From: Bolinopsis microptera
Lineage: Eukaryota > Ctenophora > Tentaculata > Lobata > Bolinopsidae
DNA length: 64,000 nucleotides
Direction: 5' to 3'
Assembly (NCBI RefSeq): GCF_026151205.1
Contig: NC_087075.1
Location: 13,901,628 to 13,965,627, forward strand
Of this stretch, positions 12,778 to 23,582 are shown piece by piece. Both the position numbers and the translations under genes were made by a program. Below the pieces are notes generated by a model. The model made no database searches and had not been told where the DNA came from. It saw nothing but the letters and a program-made list of their open reading frames with translations. How positions within the stretch are numbered: the first letter of the stretch is position 1; each line of letters begins with the position of its first letter.

Positions 12778-13677
12778 ATGATGGTCTTTTCAAAGGTGTT
12801 TGTGTTCATACTTTGTTTCGGTATTAATGCTTCTCAAACTGAAAGTGATGTTTACACCGAGAATGACATAGAGAATGACCTGCTAGTGTTTGATTTTATC
12901 TACGGCTGCCTGTCCGAGTACAGTGAAAAAGTGGCAAGCTCTCTGAGCCACGCACGGCAGCAGGAAAAACATCAGATATCTGAAGAATGTGCGTTTTACC
13001 CGGGATTCAAAAAGTGTCTCCAGACCAAATCAGGGAACACCTACGTGGATGAGTTTATGGTCTCTCTGGACGACACGATGGGTTTCTGTGAGTGTATCAG
13101 CAGGGAGATTCTTCTTTCTTCCACTAGCCTGGGGGAGGCGGCATATTGTAGGGTTTGCGAGGAGCAGGTGTATTGTTTGGGGCCGTATTCAGATAACCCC
13201 TTTATTGGGGAGCTGTTACCGGGGTTAGATATGGCGGTTAAGTCTAAACGCTGTGTTGAAGCTAAAACACAGGAGAGGGAGAGGGAACTGGAGAAGGAAA
13301 GGAGAAAAGAAGAGAAAAGAAAAGAGACGGAAACGAATCAATTCGAAAGGGCAGGAAATGCCGTAGCAAGTCGGTTCGACCATTTTACCGAGAGGAACTC
13401 AGTGATTTCAACAACATCTCCAACTTATTTATTACCAGATAACATGGAGACACCGTGTACAGACCGTGACCACCCCACAGGTGCTATGACTCTGAAATGT
13501 GTGCACTGGTTGTACAACAACTACCACGTGGCTAATCCCGGGTGGAAACATTGCAGTAATTTTACTGGATCGTACGGTAAAAAATGTGGGTTGTACTGGG
13601 CTAAATGCAAGAAATCGGGTAAGACAAGTAACAAAAACTGTTGTATCAGTATTCACTGCTACGGGGGACTTGGTTGA
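12778..13677 (+). CDS. Secreted cysteine-rich protein 2 (two N-modules, charged linker)
   Basis: This is a 299-residue paralogue of the genes at 8882 and 15686. A signal peptide (about 1-19, MMVFSKVFVFILCFG) is followed by FDFIYGC at 38-44. Two related cysteine modules come next, one at 71-106 (C-x8-C-L, then YVDEF...LDDTM) and one at 124-159 (CRVCEEQVYCL, then FIGELLPGLD). The linker at about 164-195 is highly charged (repeated Glu-Arg/Lys) and could form a helix or coiled coil; a serine/threonine stretch follows. The C-terminal domain (227-299) has the eight invariant cysteines, NNYH, NPGW, YWAKC and CCISIHC, with one NFT sequon. Unlike gene 1 there is no RxRR site directly before the C-domain. 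Coding is uninterrupted. Function unknown. Confidence 0.87.
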   Translation: MMVFSKVFVFILCFGINASQTESDVYTENDIENDLLVFDFIYGCLSEYSEKVASSLSHARQQEKHQISEECAFYPGFKKCLQTKSGNTYVDEFMVSLDDTMGFCECISREILLSSTSLGEAAYCRVCEEQVYCLGPYSDNPFIGELLPGLDMAVKSKRCVEAKTQERERELEKERRKEEKRKETETNQFERAGNAVASRFDHFTERNSVISTTSPTYLLPDNMETPCTDRDHPTGAMTLKCVHWLYNNYHVANPGWKHCSNFTGSYGKKCGLYWAKCKKSGKTSNKNCCISIHCYGGLG

Positions 13678-13917
13678 TGTTGAGCAGTTTTTTAGGATTT
13701 ATTTGCAGTGCTGACAGTTTGTTAGGATGTAATTAATGATATCAAGTTGCAGGTATTTTAAGTGTTTATAATTGATTTATATTTTTGTATGTTGTGCAAA
13801 GATTTATGACATTTTATGAGATACTGAGGTTTGAGTATGAATAATGCAATATATGCAATATATATATATATAATAAGGATGTCGCGTCATTTTTTATTGC
13901 GGATGTTTAACTGTGAA

Positions 13918-13923
13918 AATAAA
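13918..13923 (+). terminator. Polyadenylation signal AATAAA of cysteine-rich gene 2
   Basis: AATAAA lies about 240 bases beyond the stop at 13677, after a TA-dinucleotide run (about 13,859-13,872). Confidence 0.45.
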
Positions 13924-15685
13924 CTACAAGTTTAACTTGAAACCTGATGCAACACAGTTAAAACTTAACGAAATGTTATTTTAAAGTTTAGATATTTTTG
14001 AACCTAAATCCAAGTGTGAAACTGAAACTTTTATAAAACTTATATAAAAATGAAACTTCTATATATACGACTAAGTCTGGGAGGGCTTCACAGCGTGCCC
14101 GGATATGTCATAAAAAGTAAGTATATCCTGTGCTTGGTGTCCTAGCTCCAAGATTTAAGCCTCCTAGTTAAAACCGATTGAATCATAAGTTTAAGGGATA
14201 TGCCGGGTCAAATTGGCATTATAAAAGTTTGAGTAAGCTATTATAGAGTTATAGGAGCTTGGAACTTACAAATAAAAACGCTTACCTGACTCAGAGTGCT
14301 TAAAGGTGGCGGATTGTAGACTGTAGTTAATAGTAGTAGTAGTTCACTAGTTGATCTGATCCCCAATCATACCAATGTTTCATCAGTGATAAGATAGAGT
14401 CCACCAAGTTTTGATACATCTTTAATAAACCAAGGACCAAATTAGGGGCCATCTATAATATGCCGCACGTCCTAAGCTGTAGATGGCCATTATTAGATAT
14501 GTTTATTATCACACTGCTCGTGGGGGTGACGGACATTTTTGTTCCAAAATATAAAAAAACTAATTTCAGTCTCCAAGTATAATGTAGTGAACCGACCTTT
14601 CGCTTACATCCCTTTTTGGTGTTCTTTGAGAAACTACTTTTCATCGCCCTCCAGAAATTTGCCGCCTAAAGAGTGATAAACTTTGCAGTTTTGGACGGTA
14701 ATTTTTAATAGTTCCGATGGAATGTCGCGGGTATAAAGAGGAATGTAGACATTTTTAAGTGGTAGGCTTTGCCAGTTTGACGGGGAACCTGTGGCCTGTA
14801 AGTGGAGGTCGAACAGTTTGTTGAAACACTGGGTGTCTCCATCTAATTTTCTTGAATCTGAAGATCTAAAATAAGGTTCCAAAGAAAAATATTTATCATC
14901 AGCTGCTATTAGTGATATAAAATACTTATACAGCATTATTATTCACGATTACTGAATTTTTCTTCCGTTAGTACAAAGCCTATTTTGCTGAACTATCTTT
15001 TGTACATTTCTGATGAAATCCGAAACGGTCGCTTCGTTACTTATCAATATTCGGAATGACTTTGATCCGATTATCTAAGCTTGAATCGCCCTTTGTAACA
15101 GTATAACTTGGCTGGGGTTGTGATACTAGGGATATGGAGGTTGGTGTGAAGACCCCCCTCTAAATGAAGGATCAGGTGGCAGATTCCTGATCCTCCCCAA
15201 GTCTAATCGAGTTGGTGGACAAAGATCACAGATCATAACATGAACGAAAAACGGGCCCGATAAATATTCCTATTACGAAACGCTTCAAGAATTGTCAATT
15301 GCAACAACTTTTAACATACACAGGGCGTTGTGAGTGCAAAACACAAAAGGACAAACCTTAAGAAATAACCTAGCTACGACCTTTACCCGAAGCAATTGTA
15401 CTTCTATTTCAACATAATTTTGTGTCTGCGGTTACAGACAAAAATAGAGCTCTGAATACAGACCCGTACGAAAATAAACTGAGAAGCCACCCGGTGGCCA
15501 CATATTTCAGGGCAGTAACAGAACCACACCGACACTCACTGATCTCAGCGAGTTAAGAGCAAGTATGCAGCGAGCGATGAGCGACGATTGAATATTTTGT
15601 CACTTTGGATCTTGTGAAAATCCGCACAAAACTTTCGATCTGTCATTTTTAGCTTGATAGCGGCTAATTTGTGTGCTTTGTCATC
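13924..15685. other. Intergenic between cysteine-rich genes 2 and 3
   Basis: No gene is supported. A 100-codon frame on the minus strand (14634-14936) has no recognisable domain, no paralogue in the window and no splice context, and is probably chance. Confidence 0.45.
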
Positions 15686-16576
15686 ATGATTGTTGCGAGG
15701 TTATTTTTACTGGTCGCTTGCTTCGATCTTTGCCTTGCTAAAACTGATTCGTACGTCACGAGCCTTGTTCCCACTGAATCCAACGGAGAGCTGCACGTCT
15801 ACGACTTTGTCTACAGATGTATGAGGGAGTACAGTGAGAACCTGTTCCGAGCACTTCACCACGACTTCTCCACTCTGGAACAGATAGACCAGGAGTGTAA
15901 TCTCTACACGGAATTCCAAGAGTGTCTAGCCCCTAAGTCCGGGGACACGTACGTTGCGATGTTCATAGCGGGACTGGGAGAGGAGATGAAGTTCTGTCAG
16001 TGTTTTGATGAGTTAAATGACTTTCTAAACATCCCGGGGGTGAATGAAGCTACCGCAGCTAATATCGTGTGCCCGATGTATGAAGTACAGGCGGACTGTC
16101 TACAGACGTACTTCTACAGGAACCCTTTTGTTAAGAACGTTCTTGCAGAGCTGGAGGTGAAGATGGATTCTGATTACTGTGACATTCCTCCCACCTTGTC
16201 CACCGACGGTTTGATTACACCGGGTACGGCCACTACACCGCAGTCAGAAACCATGACAGGGGGTCTGAGCACAGAACCGGGCACATGGCCAGCCACAATG
16301 CCAGCCACAATGCACGCCACCGTAACCACACCCGAGGAAGGTCCGGATGATGTGCGGGGACACTGCTCCGATACACCACACCCACACTCGCGGGAATGTG
16401 CTCATTGGCTCCACGGTAACTACCACACAGTAAACCCCGGCTGGAAACCTTGTCCGAGTATCACAGCAGGTGGGTATTCCCGACCTTGTGGGTACTGGTG
16501 GGCTAAGTGCAGCAAGGTGGTGAAGAATAAACCGTGTTGTATTAGTGCACATTGCTATGGTGTTAGGGGAGCATGA
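15686..16576 (+). CDS. Secreted cysteine-rich protein 3 (two N-modules, Thr/Pro linker)
   Basis: The first ATG is at 15686; the five codons before it start at a GTG and are not used. The 296-residue product has a signal peptide (about 1-18, MIVARLFLLVACFDLCLA), then YDFVYRC at 39-45. Its two cysteine modules (71-106 and 129-165) align with those of gene 2: C-x8-C-L with YVAMF...LGEEM, then CPMYEVQADCL with FVKNVLAELE. The linker (about 166-222) is rich in threonine, proline and alanine, including repeated PATM, and looks like an O-glycosylated mucin-type spacer. The eight-cysteine C-domain occupies 227-296 with GNYH, NPGW, WWAKC and CCISAHC. The gene lies about 2 kb after gene 2 on the same strand, as expected of a tandem family. 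Function unknown. Confidence 0.87.
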   Translation: MIVARLFLLVACFDLCLAKTDSYVTSLVPTESNGELHVYDFVYRCMREYSENLFRALHHDFSTLEQIDQECNLYTEFQECLAPKSGDTYVAMFIAGLGEEMKFCQCFDELNDFLNIPGVNEATAANIVCPMYEVQADCLQTYFYRNPFVKNVLAELEVKMDSDYCDIPPTLSTDGLITPGTATTPQSETMTGGLSTEPGTWPATMPATMHATVTTPEEGPDDVRGHCSDTPHPHSRECAHWLHGNYHTVNPGWKPCPSITAGGYSRPCGYWWAKCSKVVKNKPCCISAHCYGVRGA

Positions 16577-16828
16577 TAGAGTTTGTGGTAGTTTGAAATG
16601 ATCCCAAAGAAGGTGGAGCGGACTTATTTACAAATTGAAAAGATGAAATGAGGAAGATTACTGATAGATAAAATACCATGGAGCAAATTGATATTATTTA
16701 ATGTGAACATTATATACTGTATACACTACACTACATAACATATATGCTGATTTACGATGACTTATTTTTGATAACATGTAATTTTCTACTAAATTCATCC
16801 GCAGTTTTCAACGTTTACTTCCAGTTGA

Positions 16829-16985
16829 GGGATCGTTCGCATATTACGTCTCATCTAGGGGGAAATGGGGTTTGGAAAGCAGTTTAATTTCTACACATAA
16901 GCTATGTGTAGAGTTGCTTGCAGAGGGGGAGGGGATCTGGATTTAAAGGTCGAAATCTGGCTTACGTAATACGTGAACGGTCTCT
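16829..16985. mobile_element. MITE with GATCGTTC..GAACGGTC inverted ends (copy 1)
   Basis: The ends are inverted: GGGATCGTTCGCATATTACG on the left and its near-complement ending CGTGAACGGTC on the right. TTGA stands on both sides, a likely decayed TTAA target duplication. The middle has a small palindrome around ACACATAAGCTATGTGTAG. The same ends and middle recur at 37862-37996. There is no coding capacity. Confidence 0.75.
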
Positions 16986-18104
16986 TTGACTCTCATTACT
17001 CAACATCTAGATCATTGCACGATAAGGGAGGTTTTTTGTAAAAATGGATATGATCGCATTCAGGAATGGTAGTCTCCATTTTTTACCAGCGAATATGTAT
17101 GGTAGCATATTAAAAGAACAACGCCTGTCGCCACACAGCTATCACTAACTGCTTTAGAAAATTTGTAGAATGCTGAGATCACCTAATATATGATAAGAAT
17201 GTTAATCATATCCATGTAACAGGCTACAAAAGCAATTACGGCTATAAAAGCAATTTTAAGAAAATCATCCAGTCTCCACAGTCCATTGATATATTGCCCA
17301 AAGTACCCGATCGAATTGAATACCTAAGCATCGTTAACTCGGTTCCATCGAAAATTCAATTATTGTACTACTCAACGCATCTAAGTACTCAACTAATTAA
17401 CTACTTCGGTCAATTGAATATTCAAATATCCGATCTAATCAACTCATCAAGTACTTGAACAATTATTTGCCAAATATTCCATGCCAGTTATCAGGTTTGT
17501 CTCACACGAATTATCCCGAGATATCAATATCCTAACACTACCAACGAATTACTAACATAAACAAACACACGTGTGGATTGTGGAATCAAACGGATTGAAA
17601 ATTGAACGACAAGAAATCCCGCCAGATTTTGCTTTAGCTTTTGATTTTTTGATTTGAAGAAAAAAACGTGCGTGCATTATGCATGGAGCGATCGAATCGA
17701 GCTGAGAATAATAAAAACGCGCGTGGTATAATTACTAATTTGTACTAGCGCTCCACGCAAACAGTATTTTCGCACCAAGACCGCAGAGGGTGTCCAGACT
17801 ACCGCGTATTAAACCCCTCGCCGAGAATATTCTACGGGTTGTAGAGCAGAAAATTGAACATGCCTTAATTAACGTTAAGATCTTTAGTCTTGTAGAAAAC
17901 GAATTTTTTTGTAGCGAGCCGTACTAAATAAAACACAGAATATCCCTACCATAAAACTAATAAATTACTCAAAACTCAATCTATGAAATTAGAAATCTCT
18001 TCTATACATCTTGGAAAATAAATCTTGATCCTGAGCCACAGTTGTGCCCAAATTCGAAACCAGAGTCCCGATTGAGTCTCGATTGAGTCCTAGTTTTAGT
18101 AACA
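16986..18104. other. Intergenic between cysteine-rich gene 3 and pyrophosphatase A
   Basis: AT-rich sequence with no gene recognised. Convergent transcription from gene 3 (plus) and pyrophosphatase A (minus) would end here. Confidence 0.45.
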
Positions 18105-18544
18105 TTAAGCACAGACACTTTCAGGAATAGTACGCTTAACGAAACACTGGTTTTGGGTTGAGGGGTCCACGGCAGGCCCGGTTGGGTGGGGTGCGGCCAC
18201 TTTGTTTAGGATTTGAGAAGCTTCGTCAACACTGAAATAATTGGTTTTATAACGGTGTTTCGGTGCAATTCTTAAGTCAAAATTCGAGTAGAAACACAAA
18301 AACTTAAACACCATGACGTGTCCATTTAAGATGCCGAGGGTTCAGTAATAATTCTAGACACATGGAAATACAATGCAATAAAACTATACCATAAAAACTT
18401 ACGTTATAAGACCATGACTGTTTTGAACAGTAGTATTTTTAGTGTTCACATCATCTGCCACTCCCTTGTTCGACACTAAAGCTTTCCAGTGACCGTTGGT
18501 TTCTTTGATGATGTTGTCTGCGAAAGCTTTGTCTTTCCACTCAC
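18105..18544 (-). CDS. Last two exons of pyrophosphatase copy A
   Basis: These exons lie 6.3 kb from the rest of the gene and are easily missed. The exon at 18403-18544 reads [20 protein letters not shown] and onward, the helix-rich C-terminal part of the PPase fold. The exon at 18105-18231 reads [10 protein letters not shown] to the end [14 protein letters not shown]. Both align with copy B exons at 32283-32421 and 31937-32129 ([20 protein letters not shown]), in the same phases, which confirms the join. Confidence 0.88.
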
Positions 18545-21500
18545 CTGAAATCATCATTATTTATTGAACAGCTAAAAAGAACAAGGAAGGTTTTAATATC
18601 TGGTGAAGAAATAGTAATACCAAGCCTAGAAAATGTAAGGATATTGGATACTTTATCCACAATTTGCAAAATTAAAGGGATCCATAACGCAGTGGACAAC
18701 ATAACAAAGCATACGATTTGCCCATAAAAATTCATGCTCTGATCTGTTTATTCCAAAGCATTGTATTGGAGTGAAACACAGGTATAGATCCGTGTATTAT
18801 ATTGACCACCACATACAATACAAATAATTGGCTGGGTCTGATCAAAGTTATGGAACGGCATAATCGATCAGCATTGTGCTGATATCTTCGTCAACTTTGT
18901 TAGATTTCTGTGCAATTAAGATGAAATAGTTGTAGTAAGAAAAGCTGAGTACTCGAACTATTAAAGGACCAGTTAACTGAAAAATTTGTAGTCTCCAATT
19001 TGGCTAAGATTTAAATCAGCTGTGACAAACTGGTAAAGAATCGTATCGCCGAAAGAACCAATTCTCTAGCGTAGGTGTAACGCGTGTTATTGTAATAATA
19101 AGCTGTGGCCTCGTGACGTCATAAAGTCCCTCAGTGCGCGCTTGCATAGCGTAATTTACATTACAAATGTTTATCATCGTCAATAAAACACGTGTAACTC
19201 ACTCAAATTTTAGAATTATGACTATTACCCTAGTTCTCCAAAATCCTTATAGTTTTGGCTATCATCCTAACTAAAGGAATAGCTGATTGGATGTACAGTG
19301 CTCACGTCATGATTTTAAACAGTGATATAGGTTCTTGAACAGTGGCGGGTGAATGTACGGTTAGAAAGTTACTGCTATTACAACTTATGTCATATGTGAT
19401 AATTTTGGATTGTTTTCATTGCTTAATTACACAAGCAGGGAGACTGTACCGATTATTTTTCCCCAGTCCATGAAACTCTAACGAATTTAGAAAGGATACA
19501 GATAAGTAGGAGTTTGTTCAATTCCGAGAGCAATTATATTTATAGCATAGCGAAATTTCTAACTTTAATCTGCAAGTGTCTGCCAGTACAGGAGACAAGA
19601 AGTCTGGCTACTTTACGGCCGTTCCTCTGGGACCATTAGTAGAAGTAGCTTCTATCAGAACAGTGCCGTGGGAACAGAATTCCCGCCAAAATACCCGGTC
19701 TACCAAATAGTAAAATTACTGATTGGAGGTGTGTACGGTGTGAGGTGTGTTTTGAATAAGACTTCCGGCTTACCTAGTTGTTATCCTAATTGCATTATCA
19801 TCGGTGCATAACATAAATAAACTACTGGTAAGTTTAAATACCAAGTGCAAACGTGTTCAGTCGATCGACCCACTGAACAACTATAGAATTTCCAAGACCC
19901 TATTATTCTCTGGCCATATATTACGGCACGATCGATTGTTAGATGGCTAAATGACCAACGTTAATCTATACAATTCTAAAACTATGAGCTAGCACTTTAA
20001 TCTAAAAATACCTTTTTTATATTACTCCTGATTTTTACATTTCACGTAAAACATTGTCGCCAGAGGTTGATCATGGACACTAACAGCTTAATTTGAGATA
20101 AATGACTTATGAGTTTCTCTAAAGTCAACTCTAAAGTTGTGTAGTCCAGTCATTTATGGACATTTATGGAAATGAACCTGCAAATGTTCTAATACTCACG
20201 AAACTTTGCACAGACCTTCCCGAAGTTATGATTAAACGATTTTCGTTTGGAGACATTTTTTTGACCGTGGAGAAAACCCAGGAGGGCCGCGCCCATATTG
20301 ACCCAATAACGTAACCGACCCCTTGCTTCTGAAGGTCGTAGAGACTTCAAAATAGGCTTGAACGAAGCCGCATATGCATGTTTATATAGGAGTTATTGAG
20401 CAACACATGGCCTAAAATCCTTACTTTTCGATAAATTCGCCAAAAACCATTTTGGGCGTGGTGCTAAGCCCATTTTCGATATGATCGTGATGGAGTCTTC
20501 AGACAGGATGCAAAAGAACCGCAATTAGCATATTAATATATGACTTACGAACAAACATATGCCTTAAAGTGCTTATTTTTTCAGTTATTGGCGAAAAACT
20601 GATTTTCGGTTCCAGAAATCATGCAAAACTATGGGTATCTGGTTAATTGGGCTATGAAGGCCCTAAAGGTTTTTGAATGTGTGCAAATTGTGCAGAATGG
20701 CCATGTTTATATACAACTTATGAAGCAACATGTACCCTAAATTACTTACTTTTCGAGTTATTCGGGGGAAAAGATTGTATTATGTCCATTTTTTACCTGT
20801 AAAATACAGTCTCACGAGCTACTCTGCGCGCAAGAGGGACTTTATGACGTCATCGCCAAAATAATACAAACGCTATTTACATGCGTTAGAGAGCAGTTAG
20901 AGATTTAGGAATTTCGACTCGTTGCTTAGTTTGCTATTTGTCACAATCTGTCAAAATATGAGGATAACTTTTTTTTCAGTTAACTGGTCCTTTAACCATC
21001 TCCAACACTTTCGGTAAGATATTTATAAATTTCTGGTTTTCGCTTCACATAAAATCGCATTGATTTAAGCACGCAAGAGAATTTAGCGAAATGAATAAAA
21101 TTGTAATTTTCTTTTCAAACGATAAATCGTTTTGTTCTCTTTTCGCCTGCTATAAAGCAATGAAAGGCATTAGTTTGGTCAAATCAAACGGAACATATGC
21201 TATCAGACTTTCAACTGACTAAGGCAGGGTTAAAACAGTTTCAACGCTAGCAACGATGACTGGGAAATATATAAGTAACCCCCATTTACCACGGAATCGG
21301 GAAAGGGACAGCCGCAGTAAATTAAAGTTAGCGGTAAATTTGGGTATTGATTGTTCATAATATAATGTAACCTCCGTTTGGTGGAAAGGAAATGACCGGC
21401 GGTAAATCGGGGTTTTGTGGTAAATCGAAGTTTACTGTGTTACATTTTGTAACTATTTCATAATGAACAGGTTGAGTATATATACTACAAATAACCAGTC

Positions 21501-23538
21501 AACATGGATACGGATCTACAGAAAATGGCACTGAATATTACTAGATATTATACATCTACTATAGAAGTTAATACTACCGATTGGATCTAGAAGATGTTCA
21601 GAACAACAACGGAATACGCGTACGATCATAGGGAACACGATGGAATTCGAAACATGTTGGTATTATGGACTTTAACCGTCGTGCTGACATCGCTTTTAGG
21701 AGACAGTGTCATTCTGCTAGCTACAATCAAATACAAAGCTATAAAACTACACAGAGTTATAATCACAGTTATGCAACATATGGCAATATCTGATCTACTG
21801 CAGACAGTCTTTGTAGTATTTCCAACAACTTTGGCCTTGATATTTGATCGCTGGGTGTTAGGCGAGTTTTTCTGTTATCTGCAGGAATGTGTTCGCTGGT
21901 TTGCGTTTACAGTGATTGTCTTTCTAACAGCTGTTTTAACGACCTTAAAGCTGGGGATCTTATCAGTTTTCAAGTCTTATCAGTTAATTGCTTTTGCGTC
22001 GGTTTAAACAGCTCTCACTGTGTAGCAGATAATATACTCGTGTATATTAAACTGGCCCTGCGTGTACATTGTACATCATGGTTAACAAATACTTGGAGAA
22101 TCTTGACAATGAAATAGCGTTGAATTACTCTACACTCAAATTCAGATCAATGTATGCTGAACAGATTTTGGGTGCTCAGATTATGCTACTCAACGATATG
22201 CGTCAAGCGGCAGGTGTTCAGAAATCCAATGTGTTACGTAAAGAAACGCTCAACAAGCCTCAGATCACCAAGGCTACGCTGTGTGATTGGATGGAAACTT
22301 TTATCGACATTCTCGACAGTTATTGTTCACCGCTGTTGTTTTCAGCCACCAAACTACAAGATGAAATCGACCAACTGAAGGACGAAAAGATTGCAGATCA
22401 GAACACTGTGATTAAACTGCAAGGACAATTGCTTGAGAAGAAAAGTGAAGATTTGACCTCTGTTCAGACGACAGTGAAAAGCGAACTCAAAGCCTGGTCG
22501 TCAGTTGTGAAGAATTCATGCAGCAAGGCGCTAGCGCCTAAGAAAATGAAAGCTGCTCTGAAACGTGCCTCCGAGGAAGAGGATCGTAGTCAAAATCTGG
22601 TCATCTACGGTCTACCAGAAAAGAGTGAAGAAATCCTGGAAAAGAGAGTGCTTGAGGTACTAGAAAACATAGATGAGAAACCTCGAATCGTTTCTTGCTG
22701 TAGGATGGGGAGAACTGTATCAGATGGAGGACCAGCCGTTAAACCTATCAAGTTCACTCTCAGCGGCTCAGATCATGTGCGGCAAGTGTTGAGCAAAGCG
22801 AGAAAACTAAGAGAAGTGGAGGGGTATGACTCAGTGTACATCAGCCCCGACCGATCAGCCGAGCAGAGAGCTGCCTTCAGGAAGTTAGTTCTTGAAGTTA
22901 AGCAGAAACGGGAATTGGAGCCTCAGCGAGTTCATGTTATAAGGAACAATAAGATCGTAAGCTCCGAGAAGGACTGATGGGATATGATTTTTTATCAACA
23001 TATTATTTAATTGATTTTCATTTACCAGGGACTAGGCTTGTGCGGTGTGGTTTCGACTACAATTTTACTGCGTTCTGGTTTCCCTTTGAGATTTACATAC
23101 ATCTGTCCTTTAGAGATCGCAATCAGTTATATTTTGTTTTTATTTTGCGCCACATGTTATATTGTATGTAAATTTTGAAAAGATTTTCATAAAAAAAAGG
23201 ATCCTGGTCCTCTGTGTTCGCACACAAGATCTGTGCAGCCGTGTGGCTCTTTTCTCTGGGTTTCAATGCACCACAACTTTCCGTAATGACGTTGCCTCAC
23301 AATTCTAATGGAACAGTTTTCCTTGATTATATTACCCACATATGTGAAATAGAATATAATACTTATTTTTTTCAACCAGATTTTTATCTTTATTATGTGA
23401 TAGCAGCTTTTATTGGCATCCCTATAATATTTAATGTGACCATTGTAGTAACTTCAATACTTCTTTTAATAATAGCAAAAAGACCAGCAGCTCAACACGC
23501 TAACACACTACGATGGGAGGGTGTATCTACGGAGAGAG

Positions 23539-23582
<44 letters not shown>

